Below are positions 1 to 11,294 of a stretch of DNA of 64,000 nt, piece after piece (position 1 is the stretch's first letter; each line of letters starts with the position of its first letter). The stretch lies in contig KZ627151.1 in assembly GCA_002917775.1 (NCBI GenBank), forward strand, positions 694,607 to 758,606, in the 5' to 3' direction. Made by a program: the position numbers and the translations under genes. Below the pieces are notes generated by a model. The model was not told the DNA's origin. It made no database searches and saw only the letters and a list, made by a program, of their open reading frames with translations. Source of the stretch: Glaciozyma antarctica PI12 (Eukaryota; Basidiomycota; Microbotryomycetes; Kriegeriales; Camptobasidiaceae).

Positions 1-449
1 GACCCGTGAAGATCAAGACGGATCCGAGAAGCTCGAGAGCACCCGTGCAGACGCCAGTAACCGCCTTTGCTCCTGCGAACAGCGAGAGGCTTCACTCGCC
101 AGAGAACGTCGTCGTCCGGCGAGAGAGAGCGCTGGGAAAAGGGATCCACACGCCGTGGAGGAGGTGCCAGGCAGGGAGTCGCTTCTGAAGGAGAGAAAGG
201 CAGCCCAAGAGCAGATCATCTCCGCAGCTTCAACGTTGAAGCAAGGCAGCGAGGGAGAGCGTCGCGAGGTGATTAAATTGTGAATACTCGCCAGGTGACC
301 TGCGATTGAAGAATTGATTCCCCCTTGTCCGCTCGCTGAGCTCCTCCCCCTCCTGCCACCTGCCATCAAAGCCCGCAAGCACCATCCCCACCTCGCCCCA
401 CTCTCCGGCGCACCTCCGCGCGCTCCCACTAGCTCCGCGCGCCGCACCG
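1..449. other. Left-edge region upstream of DCP1, no gene supported
   Basis: The stretch ends at the DCP1 start codon and reads as 5' leader or promoter sequence, CT-rich in its last 130 bases. Short open frames exist on both strands, but none has an intron pattern, codon bias or protein motif that supports it. A divergent gene could begin just outside the window. Confidence 0.4.
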
Positions 450-2237
450 ATGGCGTCCAACCCCGCCCTCATCCGGCAACAGCTGAACCTCAAGAACCTC
501 CGACGGCACGACAGCTCTATCGAGGAGATCGTAGCTTCTACGAGCTATACGACGGTGTATTACAACACTGGCAAAGACTGGGTACGCTGCTTGCGAAGGT
601 TCGGCGGAAGACGAGCTCACTCCGACGCAGGTCAAGACGAACATCGAAGGGCCTATGTTCTTGTTCCGTCGGTGCGTAACGGAGTGGAGGAAGGAGGGAG
701 TGAGCTGATGAGGGACGCAGAGCCGTGGAACCGACGCATGGCTTCTTCATCCTCAACCGTAACGGCCTCGAATACGTGCACGAGCTGCTCACGCCTGACT
801 CGGAGGTGCGAATGGAGGGAGAGTTTATCCTCTACGAACCGCACGCCGAAGCTGGTGCGTTCATTTCCCTCCGAGAGGGCGTGGACAAGAGCTGATGGCC
901 TGGTGGTGCTAGATCGTGCGACGGGGATCTGGGTCTGGGAAGAGAAGGAGCGCGTAGCTCTCTGTGCCCGTATGGAGGAGTACGTCCTCTCCCCTTCCTC
1001 TCCCAGCTCAACTAATCCAGGACCGTAGACTCCGACTCCTCTCCTGCCCTCCTCCCGCCGCGCCCGCGCCAACCACCGCACCCCAATCAACGCCCCTCGA
1101 CTTCCTCTTCGCCTCCTCCCTCGCCTCTCCCCCAGCCCCTGCACCCGCTGTAGTACCCGCCGCGAAACCGCAGGGAAAGCCATCCGGGATGCAGCTCCTC
1201 GATTCGATCTTCAAGTCCGCCAACCCTCCTCCTCCTCCGCCAGTGAAGCCTGAACCACCACGGGATGCGCGTGACCTCCTGGCGCTCATTGGACACCCGA
1301 CGATGCTCCTTCCGCCACCGCAACCTGTCGCTAAGCCGAATCCCCTCCTCGCGCTCCTCCCCCAGCTCCCTCAGCAGCAACAGCGACCTCCCATTCCTCA
1401 GCAACAGGCAGCAAACCCTCAGCAACAACAACTGCGCTCGCTCCCTCAGCAGCAGCAGCAGCAGCAACCATCACCCCGGCAGCAGCCTATTCCTCAGCAG
1501 CAGCAACCCTCCCCTCAGCAGCATCGCTCGACCCTTCCACAAGCCTCGCTGCAACAACAACGTCTCCTACCCATCCCCACATCTCAGCAGCCCGTCTCCC
1601 GCCCTCATCCCACCCAAGCTGTCGCCCGCCCTCCTCCCACCCAACCCGTCTCCCGCCCAGCTCCCACCCAGCCCGTCCCTCCTCCAACCGCTCCCCGCCT
1701 ACCTCCCACCGCACCCACCACCAAACCCCCGGTATTCGCACCCCCTCTTCTCAGCCACGACGTTTTCGCCCTCCCCCTGCCCAAGAAGGTCGTCGCTCCA
1801 GTGGCGGTTCTGGCGAAAGCGGTGCCGGTCTCGGGGTCTGCGGCCGTCGTTCCGGTGGCGAGTCTTGCGAAGGCAGCCCCAGCTCGAGCAGAGACTGCCA
1901 TCGCACCGGTGAAGGAGAAGGAGGCGCTCGTTGCACCGAGCAAGGCGGAGCCGGTCAAGAAGGTGTTCGTCAAGGCCGTCCCTAAGGACCTAGCGCTGGA
2001 CCTACTGGACGCAACAGCCTCCCAAGCGCGACTCGGGATGAACGGGAAATCGCACGACGGGGAAACGGAGCCGTTGGACAAGAACGAGTTTGTACGGGAG
2101 TTGATGGCGTTGCTCCAGGTGAGTTTTTCGCGATTTTGAGTGGGAAGGAGCTGATGAGGGAGCAGAAATCGGCAGTGACGACGGCGTTGTATTCGGGGTA
2201 CTTGAGGAGGTTTTCGGAGGAGGAGGAGGGGAGGTAG
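450..2237 (+). CDS. DCP1: mRNA-decapping enzyme subunit 1 (Dcp1)
   Basis: Activator of the Dcp2 decapping enzyme, acting in cytoplasmic 5'-3' mRNA decay. The N-terminus carries the Dcp1 EVH1-like fold signature: LNLKNLRRHDSSIEEI near residue 12, TTVYYN and then, across small introns, NIEGPMFLFRR, HGFFILNRNGLEYVHELL and GIWVWEEKERVALCARME. The matching Dcp1 family pieces are 'GPLFLFRR', 'FILNRNS' and 'IWFYD'. A long, low-complexity middle rich in Pro and Gln (polyQ runs near 1370-1560) follows, then a short C-terminal helix (EFVRELMALLQ, and after one more intron KSAVTTALYSGYLRRF) that resembles the Dcp1 trimerisation helix. The ATG at 450 directly precedes the conserved block. The EVH1 part is a firm assignment; the exact intron borders in the first 600 bases are inferred. 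Confidence 0.88.
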
Positions 2238-2505
2238 GAATGAGATGGAGTTGGTCGTGCGAGTGGGCGGTGGGAGAGGACTGCTTTTGGTTTGTGAGGG
2301 TGGAGAGATATGAGCTAGACGAGATCTGCCTCGCGGTATCGGCTGGGTGGAGAGATGGGAGTGAGACGAGCTCCGCTGTCAAGATATCGGACGAGGAGCA
2401 GTTCAGGACAGAGGGAGGGAGGACAATCGTCGCGGCGTGGCCCCCGAGCCACGCCTTGGGTCGCGACTTCGACTTCTCCTCTGTCCCCGTCGTCGTCCAG
2501 TCCCA

Positions 2506-5500
2506 ATGGCACCGACGCCCAGGAGCAGGCTCAAAGCCCTCCCCGACCTCCGTACAGCCCTCACCGCTCTGCGCGGCACCCCCCAACTCACCCCTCTCGC
2601 CACCTCGCTCTCCCCTCTCCTCTCTCCCGTCCGTCCCTTCTCCTCTCCCTCAGCTCCTACTAACACGACTCCACAGACTCGACCGCCTCTCGAATCCTTC
2701 CTCCCGCCCCTTCTTGAGCTCTTCCGCACAGGCCTCCTGGAGGTGTATTACCCACCGGGACCAGTGGCGACTCTCGCGCTCTCTACGGCTGCGGGATTCT
2801 TGCTGCATGTGTTGAATGTCGAGCTCCCGTTGTGCTGGGATATGGAGAGGGAAGAGGGGAGGAGGATGAGGGAGGGGAAGGAGGAGGAGGGGAGAGCGTG
2901 GGAGGAAGCGCTGGGGTCGGTGTTGTTGGGGTTTGAGGTGAGTGCGATTTGAGTGGGGAGAGAGGGAGGAGCTGATGAGCGTAGACGCACTTGAGGACGA
3001 GCGACGAGATTGATCCTGCCACGGAGGGGAGCGTCAAGGACCAGCTCTGTGAGTCGCGTCGCGTCTCTCCGCTCGCAGGAGCTGACGAGGAACAGATCGA
3101 ACGGCGTTTGGGTCGAGCGTCTTTGACTCCCTTATCGCGCTCCTGGCATCGGAGAACGCGTGGCGAATCCCGCCTCGCCACCGCTATGCTGTGCGCTCTT
3201 CCTCCTCTCGACGATGCAGCACCGACTGACAGCTCGGAGCAGGTCCTCGACACGCTTGGAGAAGCGATCGCGAAGCACTCGCCTAACAAGATCCTTCTTC
3301 GCTCTCTCCTCCCTCCGTGCGTTCCTCTCCCTCCTTTGACTCTCGCTCTCGCTCACCGATCGCACAGCTCCCTCCTCGGGTCCCTCATCTCCGACGGTAC
3401 CGGTTCGTCCTCCACAGTCCTTCCGCGTCCAGAACTAACGCACGCAAACAGATCGACTTCTCACCACCTGCGGTTTCGAGCTCGCATACCGCCTCATATC
3501 GGGATCCAAGTCGGAGAAGGCTTCCTGGGCCGCGGAGATCTTTACCGAGGACGTTTTTGGGGAAGACGCGGGGGAGCTGAGGGAGTCGTTCGTCAACCTA
3601 TCGGGATCGGAGTTCTTTCAGGTGCGTCTTGTGGAAAAGGAAGAGGGAGGGAAGCTGACGCTGCGTAGGGCGCGAGGGAGATGCTCGATTCGCTGTCGAG
3701 GAAGAATATCGCGCGGTCCGTACACTCCCTTCCTCTGTCGCACTTTCGCTCACTTCCCTCTGCAGATCTCAAGCCTTTACGACCCCTTTCATCCTGCACA
3801 ACCAAACCAAGCTCTTCCCCGACGAAGCCTCGACGACTCCCTGGTGGATCTGTCGCGACTTCCTCGCCGCGATCGTCGACATCGAGCGTGGCGGAAAGCT
3901 CGTCGAAGCTCGCTTCGTCGTCGACTTCGAGACGGTCCAGCGCGTCGAGGTCGAGGCGCAGCAAGGACGAGGTGAGTCGCTGCCTCCGGACTCCGGACAA
4001 AAGCTGATGTAGGCGCAGACGCGTTGTCAGTCACGTTCTTCCTCTCTGAACCGGCTACGCTCTCAAATGTTCCTATCGACGATCTCCCGGCTGAGATCTA
4101 TCACAAAGTCGTCTTCCGCCCTCCGTTCTCCTCCCTTCCCTCCCTTCACGCCACGCTCGCCGACCGCGCTCTCGTGCGTCTTTTCGCTCTTCAACCCGGC
4201 GCCACTAACCAAATTTCGCACTGCAGAACTACCCCTCTCTCGCCCTCCCCTCTTCGAACCGCAAAGCGTCCGACGCACCTCCCATCAGCGCGTCCTACGT
4301 CCAACGCATCCTCAAGCCCTCCAGCAGCATCCAAGCCTCCGAAAACGAGGAGCAGAGTCTCACTCGAGAGCGAGCGGAGCACCTGGCGAGTATCGCTGAA
4401 GTCGATCGCAGCGATAGCGCGAGCTCGCAGGGAAGCGCGGGGGCGGGCGAAAAGACGCCGGCGGCGGGGCAGGGGAGATTGGAGGTGGATTCGAGGGCTG
4501 GACTCGAGCGACGACCGTCGAATGTCGAGGAGGAGACGCCGAGTCAGTCGCAGAGGGTTGGGAAGGAGGATGGGAACGAGTCGTCGGAGCTTTCGGAGAT
4601 CGAGTCGGACGACGAGGTGGTGGTGCTGAATGGGAGGGCCGAGGGGAGTAAAACGTCGCGCAAGGGATCGGGACCGGCAGCGAAGTCGAGGACGCCATCC
4701 GCCGAACTCGATTCAGACGCCGTATCGATTGAGGAACCAGCGCCGTCACCCGCGTTCGTTCTCGTCTCTCCCGCTGCGAGAGCGAAGGCGCAAGCGAGGA
4801 ACGAGGCGAAGAAGGCGTCTCCACCTCGCAAGGTCGTCGCTTCGCCAGGCTCGCACGCAGGCTCTCAGGGATCCTCCAGCAGTCGCCCTCGTCGAACGAG
4901 CTGGACGCCAAAGAAGCTCGACGAGACGGTCATGGAGATACCCAAGGCCAAGCACGCTCAACCGAAGCAGGTCGTCGCCGAGGTTCCCGCTCCTGGCACG
5001 AAGAAGCCCAAGGACGTTCCGCAGGTCAAGAAGGCTGCCGTCGAGGAGCTCCCGATCCGCACGACTCGCTCCCGCGCCGCCCGCTCCAGTGCCTCGACCG
5101 CCCCCTCTACCGCCACGAAGGCCGCCAAACTTCGCTCGAAACCTCCTCCCAAGCGCCAGCGCGAGCGATCTCCCTCCCCCGATCCACTCTCAGACGCCTC
5201 TCCCGACGCCCTCTCCGAAACCTCTCTCGAACCTGCCGTCCCAGCTCCTCGCGACCAGCCGCCGTACCCCAAGCGTCGCAAGATCACCGACCCAAGCCCG
5301 CTCGACCCGAACGCGACGACCGCGACGACGCTCGTCGAGAGTCAGGCGGAGAGCGAACCTTATACGCTCGTGGCGGTGGTGAAGGAGAAGAAGATGACGA
5401 GGACGTATAGAAAGAAGGTGTCGCCTGTTAAGGAGAGGGAGAGGGTTGGGGAGGATAGTGAGGAAGAGAGGGAGAAGGTCGTTGAGGAGATGGAGGAGTC

Positions 5501-7635
5501 GGAGGAGGAAGAGGAGGCTGTTGTCGTCAAGCCAGAGCCGAAGTCGAAGGCTGTCAGCAAAGCGAAGGGGAAGGGGAAGCAGAAGGACGTCGAGATGGAG
5601 AGCGAGCCAAGTGGGGAGCAGGAGGGACGTCGCCAGACTCGCGGTGCGAAGGCTGCGGCGAAGCGAGCTGCTGGGACCGAGCACCAGACCCAGAGGTACG
5701 TCGACCGTGGCGCTGACAACGTCCTCGCTCGCTGACTTTTCGATTCCACAGTACCTTCTCCGACGTCGTTCTCCCACCTCTTCCTGCCGGCAAGAAGTTC
5801 AGCAAGTCGCTTGCGAACCCGAAGCGGAAGCAGTCGACCGTCCTCGTCGCCGCGACGCCGGACGACCAAGATCCCTCTACCAAGTCTTCGAAATCTCCCT
5901 CGCCGCAGCCTGTCGTCAAGCCTCGCACGACCAAGGCCATCACGTCGTTCTCGCGGTACGTGTGGCTTCTCGTCCCTGCGTTCTCCGTCGCTCATGACTT
6001 CTTCGCAGGCTCGTCCAGTCGCGTCCGGGACCCGCTCCGCGCTCTCCCTCGCCCGAAAGCCGAGCCGGAACATCAGTACCATTCGGAGGAAGAGAACGAC
6101 GACGATTTCTACGACGTCCCCGACGAGCCCATGCCTCCTCCACGCCAGCAGCCGTCCTCGATTGTCGCATCTAGCTCCCGCGCCGCTTCAAATCACATCA
6201 AGAACGTCGGCCTTGTCGTGGATTCCGGAACGGGACCGTCTTTCTCGCCCATGCTCGACCCTGCGGACGACCCGACCTTCGTCGACCGAGCTGTCGAGCA
6301 GGAGCAGATTCTCGCGCAGTTGGAGGAGGAGAAGGCGCTCGCGATCGTTCAGGAGGAGGTGGAGATGGAGCTCGAGGTCGAAGTCGTAGCTGCGACGGTC
6401 GATGCACCAGCTGTCGTCGAGGAGGAGGAGGAGCCCGAGACGATCGACGAGGTCGAAGAGGAGGATCAGGAGATGCAGCCTGTCGGAGCTGAGTCGCTTG
6501 CCGGGCGCAAGGACGGCGTCGCGTACCTCGGAGGCCACCAGATCGGCCCGCTCGCGTCGAGCGACAAAGGTCAGCTCGCTCTCGACACGACTCAGATCAA
6601 GGAGGCTGTTTCGGAGGACGACGCGGACGACGAGCGTGGTGGTCGACTTGGAGAATTCGGAGGGGAGCGAGCGGAGGAGGACGTCGAGATGGAGGACGAC
6701 CAGGTCGAACACGCCTCGGAGGCTACGCAGGTTGGAGACGACTCTGGCTTCTTTCAGTCTGAGCCTTTCCCGCCTCGTCGTCAGAAGCGTGAGTTCTCTC
6801 TCTTCTCATCCTCGTGCAGGATTTTGACTTTTCGCGCATTTCAGATATCGCAACACCTCCTCGGGCCAACTTCCACGTCGCCAAGAAGCCCTCTCCAATC
6901 CGCTCTACTCCCGCCGCGAAAGCTCAATCGCCCATCAAGCCCGTCCCAGCTCGCAAGATCGCTCCACCCCCTCAGCCAGCTCGACCCATCGTCGGCCAGC
7001 GTGATTCGCCCGCCACAAAGCACATCGTTCATCGACCCCCGCACCTCCCTCCTCCAGCAAATAAGGCCGCCGCAGGACCTCTCAAGTTCGTCGCTGTCCC
7101 TATCGCCAAACTCCCAGCCAGGCGCTCCGTCGCCGCTCCTCCCAAAGCCGTCGCAGGGCCCCGCAAATCGGTTGCCGGACTTTCGCACGGCGTTCAGATT
7201 TCGCCGAGGAGGGAGAAGGAGTTGCGAGGGGAGAAGTCGCCGAGGAGGAAGGAGGTGGAGGAGGAGGAAGGGAGCGAGATGGAGCAAGTTCGCTCGACGC
7301 TCGAGGGATTGATCAACGTGCGTTCTTTCCTTCTTCCTCGCGGCACGGTGCTAAAAGGGCATCGCAGGTCATCATAGCTCGTGTGCGCCAGCACAAGACG
7401 CAAGAGCGGGAGCTCTACGAGCGATCCGTCGAGCGACTCAACAAGAAGGCCTCGCGGTTCTTGGAGGAGCTGCACGAGGAGACGTGCGTTCTCGTATTTA
7501 CTGAGTCGAGCGAAGCTGATGAGTGCGAGCAGGGAGGAGATTGTGGTGGGAGCGAGGGAGGGGCTCAAGGAGGCTGAGGAGGGGGCGAAGAAGGTTGGGG
7601 AGATGGTGAGGCGCTTGAAGGAGATGAGGGCGTAG
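2506..7635 (+). CDS. Large SYCP2/Red1-like meiotic chromosome-axis protein (probable)
   Basis: Encodes roughly 1,400 residues over many small introns. The N-terminal third reads as a helical ARM-like domain (VFDSLIALLASENAWRIP, LDTLGEAIAKHS, ELAYRLISGSKSEKASWAAE). A PH/Spt16M-like beta-rich piece follows (TTPWWICRDFLAAIVDIE, VEARFVVDFETVQRVEVEA, ALSVTFFLSEPATL). Domain order and spacing resemble vertebrate SYCP2, where 'ELAYQWFS', a W-x3-DF stretch and the Spt16M-like domain occur in the same order. The middle is a long disordered Lys/Glu/Pro/Ser-rich linker. The last 90 residues form a heptad-like coiled coil (EQVRSTLEGLIN, HKTQERELYERSVERLNKKA, VGEMVRRLKEM) where SYCP2, Red1 and ASY3 carry their filament-forming coiled coil. 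The ATG at 2506 is the first in frame with the conserved part. Identification is by remembered family features, so moderate. A generic chromatin scaffold is the main alternative. Confidence 0.55.
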
Positions 7636-7764
7636 TGGTTCCTGCTTGCGATCGTACTTGCTTTGTCGTCCTCCAAGAAGCAGCCACGAGAGCACGCATC
7701 CCTCCAACATCATTGTCGAATTACGAGCACTTCCTCTGGGTTCCCTCCCTCCGCTCCCCCTCGC

Positions 7765-8257
7765 TCATCCGATCTTCTGAACAGGCGGAACCCGACTCTC
7801 CCGCCTTTCCGGTACCGAAAACGCGAGGATGAACCAGGCGTGAATTACTGCTCCCCAAGCATAGGTCAGCTCTGCCCTCCTCCCTGGTCTCCCAAAACGC
7901 ACCTGCTGGGAAGAAGCCTAGGAACCCTGCGCACGTCGTCAGCTCCGTTCCACCCCGATAAAAAAGCGAGAGGGCTCACAGAGGACGACGTTGATGAAAA
8001 AGTCGGCTGCGATAGCGAGCGGATCAGTTTCGGTCTCAACCTCGCTAGGAGAGCAGGGACGAACCCTTCAGTCCGCGTACGAGGAAGACGGAGAGAGGAG
8101 GGATGAAGCTGGGTTTTCTTTGATCAGCGTTGTGCAGTGGGAGCGAGAGGCACGGCGGACAAGGAGAAGATCGCGGCGGCCACAAGGCGCTGTGCGAGGG
8201 GTCAGCGGAGGAGCGAGGAAAGCAGGCGGGACGTACGGAGGTGGTGAGACGGGGCAT
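7765..8257 (-). CDS. Pmp3-family small membrane protein, divergent copy
   Basis: Second of two adjacent Pmp3/UPF0057-type genes, both on the minus strand. Splicing several tiny exons gives MPRLTTS, VAAAIFSFFIPPLSVFLVRG, a middle piece DFFINVVLWFLGFFPA and VIHAWFILAFSVPERRESR. These are the two hydrophobic hairpin segments of Pmp3 (family pattern 'LLAIFIPPxxVFxxRG' and 'INxxLxxLGWIPGxxHAWYxI'). Pmp3 proteins sit in the plasma membrane and modulate membrane potential and salt tolerance. Compared with the neighbouring copy, the family's Arg-Gly-Cys turn is Arg-Gly-Leu-Lys here, and the tail is shorter and basic/Pro rather than Gln/Tyr-rich. One donor (GTCCGC) is non-consensus but is needed to keep frame. 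It converges with the upstream axis-like gene, whose stop lies 130 bp away. Confidence 0.7.
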
Positions 8258-8725
8258 GGCTGGATTGGTGGTTCGGTGTTGATGAGAGAGAGGGAGAGGA
8301 GAGAGTCCGAGTCGTGACTGAGGCGACTCCGGTCCCGAAGAGTTCATCTCCTCTGAGTCTTGCGAGCGGCTGGTTTCGATTCGAGAAAGCGCTTCAAGTT
8401 GAGAGCAGCATACCTAAGAGCAGAATAATAACGAACCTCGAAGCGGCAGCAAAGGTGGAGCGAGGAGCTTCAAGATTAAACGGGAGGACACTCGCCACGT
8501 CGGGCGATGATAACTGAACGCACTGCTGCACTGAAGGTAGAGCGCTAGAGCGAGAAAGCTACACGCAGAGGAAGCGCGAACAGTTAAGAAGCAGCAAAGT
8601 ATTGCCGCACAGAGCATTCAGCACGCACACTCAGAGCAGGCGACTCCGCCTTGCCGCCTTGCCCAACTCAAGAATTACTGACTCCCGCCCATGCTACACC
8701 ATCCCTCTCACAACGCCTTCCCTCC
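8258..8725. other. Intergenic between tandem Pmp3 genes
   Basis: Holds the promoter and leader of the downstream Pmp3 copy and the 3' end of the upstream copy. I see no third gene and no clear repeat. Confidence 0.5.
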
Positions 8726-9324
8726 CTAGTACTGAGCCCCCGTCGCCGGCTTCGCACCATACTGCGGCTGCGCCGGAACAGCTCCATACGCTCCCTGCGC
8801 CGTCGAGCCGTACTGCTGCTGCTGCTGGGGTGGGTGGTTGACGACTACGACGTGGTTTCGAGCGGGTCTCTCGTGCTTGCTGATAAGCCACCAGGCGTGG
8901 ATAACTACGTTGTTGTCAGGGCGTTAGCTTCCCTCCTTCCTTCGTGGCCTGAGTGGGACTTACCTCCTGGAATCCATCCTAGCACGTAGAGGCACAAATT
9001 GATCCAGAAGTCGGCTGTGAACAGAGTCGTCAACTTGCCGCACTTCTCCCTGCTCCGAGTTGCAACTCCAACGCCCCCAACCCCACTAGAAGACCCCTCT
9101 CGCACGCGTAGAAAGCGCGTACCTGCGCAACCACGGAACAGGAAGACGGAGAGGGGGGAGATGAAGCTGTCCTGCAGGTTAGCTAAACTCTTCGTAGCTG
9201 TGGAGGGCGGACGTACATGGCGAGGAGGTAGAGCAGGACGTCGCTCTATGACGACGGGAGAGATCAGTGGCAGCTCAGAGCCAGCGGCAGGAGAACGTAC
9301 GGTGCTGGATGCTGGGCGGGTCAT
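8726..9324 (-). CDS. PMP3: Pmp3 plasma-membrane proteolipid
   Basis: Five exons on the minus strand (about 9301-9324, 9217-9245, 9123-9166, 8964-9014, 8726-8904) give a 108-residue protein. It reads MTRPASST, SDVLLYLLAIFISPLSVFLF, RGCA, DFWINLCLYVLGWIPG and then IHAWWLISKHERPARN. This is the canonical Pmp3/UPF0057 double membrane hairpin with its conserved Arg-Gly-Cys turn and GWIPG. A tail rich in Gln, Tyr, Gly and Pro follows. Exon 3 uses the second of two nearby acceptors (the one after GGACAG); only that choice keeps the conserved AIFISP frame. The family is known for regulating membrane potential and cation tolerance in yeast and plants. It lies 469 bp upstream of a divergent copy with equivalent intron positions, so the pair is a local duplication. 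Confidence 0.88.
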
Positions 9325-9616
9325 TGCTAAGCGCTTGGAGGGGGTGTGGGCGGGTTGGGAGAAGTGGTAGGAGGGAGAAGAGCGAAGTACCGACAACGCT
9401 TGGACGCGTCAGGCGGTGAGCTGGCACAGCTCACAGCCCGACCTATCTCCAGCGAGCTCTTTCTGCGGGATCACTCTGAAGTCTGAAGTAATTGTATAGA
9501 GAACAATTGTACAATGAGCAACTCGATTCCACCACAGGGCTGCCCCTCTCCAGCACGAACAGCTCCCCCACCTCCCAAGCCGCAGCTCCTTCTCCTCGCC
9601 ATCCAACAGCTCGTTC

Positions 9617-10117
9617 CTACGCCTCGACCTTGACCTTGCTCTTGTAGAACGCGACGTATCCCTCGATGTTCTTTGCCCTCTCCTTTGCCTGCGATCGACC
9701 CAATCTCGTCAGCTCCAGCCCACGCCGCCCAGCTCCTCCCACGCACCTGAGGGTAGAGCCACGCAGCATCCTTCACGACCTGATCAAGCACGCACGCATC
9801 AGCTGGAGGATCGTGGTCGAGGGAACGAAGGAGCAAGGACGAAGGAGGAAGACGCACCGTGCCATCATCGAGGTGGAGATCGAGGTAGTCGGCAACGCCC
9901 TTCCACCCGCAAGTCGTGTGCGTGTTGGCGGCGGAGGGCTTGAAGTACTTCTCCACGAGGTCCTCGCGAGGCTGTGCAAGAGTTGGGAGGGACGATCGTC
10001 AGCGATGCTCGAGAATGTGGGGTAGCTCGAGGTGCTCACGAAGTAGAAGTTGCCCTCCACTGTCTCTGTGCGGGTAGAGGAGGCGAGCTTGATACCGTTG
10101 AGCGTGGCGGAGGGCAT
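9617..10117 (-). CDS. DUF427 domain protein
   Basis: Small minus-strand gene of about four exons, roughly 110 residues. It begins MPSATLNGIKLASSTRTETVEGNFYF and continues EKYFKPSAANTHTTCGWKG, VADYLDLHLDDGT, VVKDAAWLYPQ and AKERAKNIEGYVAFYKSKV before the stop. The order 'FKPS..TxCGWKGxxxYxdl', 'AAWxYP' and 'A..IkgYVAFYk' is the signature of the DUF427 (PF04248) family, a small beta-rich fold common in bacteria and fungi with no established activity. The ATG at 10117 is preferred over a possible in-frame start about 24 bases upstream because the family usually starts close to this point. I can say nothing more specific about function. Confidence 0.85.
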
Positions 10118-11294
10118 TCTTCGGACGAGAGATGGGAGCATGAGAGAAGGGGCAGAATCGGCGGGCGCGCCAATACCGAGCTTCGCGGGCCGAAGGTCTT
10201 TCCTCCTTCAACCACGACGTGCAAGTTGGCAGAGAGCGTACAAGCACCACTACCGCTCGGCCCATTCCCAGCTACTCTCCATCTCCGATCCATCTCGCCG
10301 GCAAGCCTGCTCGCTGCCGACTCTCTCTCCAGAGGCTTCGGGAGCTAATGGGGGGCCTGGGGAAGGGGAAGAAGAGGGCCTGAGGAGCTTCCAGCGTTGC
10401 TCATTTTTGCCTTGGTATCCGAACCGTTGAATGTGCGTTTGGGTGGACGCGTAAAACTCAGGGGAAGGACGAGCTGAGGATGGACGAGGTTGCCTCGCGG
10501 TCCTCTGCTTCGAGAGGGATGCGCACTGCACGATGAGAGACGTCAGTAAGCAGGTAAAAGGTGTTTGTGAGAGGTACGCACAAGTCATGAAGAGATAGGG
10601 ATGCACATGCCGAGTCGCGAGAGGAGAAGCGATGGCGAGTCCAGCGATGTCCCCCTCGAGCGAGGGAAACGAACGCGCCTTCGTAAGCGACGTCTCGGGT
10701 TCGATAGCGCGAATGCTGAATCTACCGTTGGCAGAAGCTGCCGAGAACCTCGCCGACGAGAGAGCGAGGGCAGCGATTCCGGTTGAGCAATGAGGGGAGC
10801 GGAACTGCTGGCGCGCTCTGTCCGCCGACGCAGTGCTGATTGACCAGTGTAGCGAGAGAGCTGGGAGACGAATGCCACTTATGCAAATCCCGTGTCGGGC
10901 TTTGAGGAGCGAGAGCAGCGTGGAGGGATGGCGGAAGGCGAAGGAGGTAGCGGAAAGCGAACTAGTAAAGCCTGGTTCCGAGCACCGAGAAGAGCAGGTG
11001 TCTCTGAAGGCTCGCGGCCACAAAGAGCAGTGTCTGTACCTGTCCTTCACCTTCACCGACGCACTCCTGACCATCCGAGCTTCCACGCTCCCGCTGAACG
11101 CGTTGGAGAAGTAGGACTTCCCGCAGCTCAAGCAGCTCGGCTACCTTCTGTGATTCTCGAGCAGAGCAGTCTCGAAGCAGTGGAGTTGGAGAGTATGGGA
11201 GGAGACGAAGAGGCGAAGCACCAAAAAATCTCGCCAAGTCCTCTGCTGCTTCTTCCCACCACCTCCTCCAGCTCATCACGACCGCAAGCCCAGC
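10118..11294. other. Long divergent intergenic region (DUF427 / RRP42)
   Basis: Shared upstream region of two divergent genes. A 290-codon minus-strand open frame covers 10250-11131, but it lacks an ATG at its 5' limit, its codon use is poor and no family is recognisable. I do not call it a gene. Confidence 0.45.

Noticed and set aside
10250-11131. 290-codon minus-strand open frame between DUF427 and RRP42 genes
   Set aside because: It begins without an ATG, uses poor codons, has no introns (unlike its neighbours) and no family motif.
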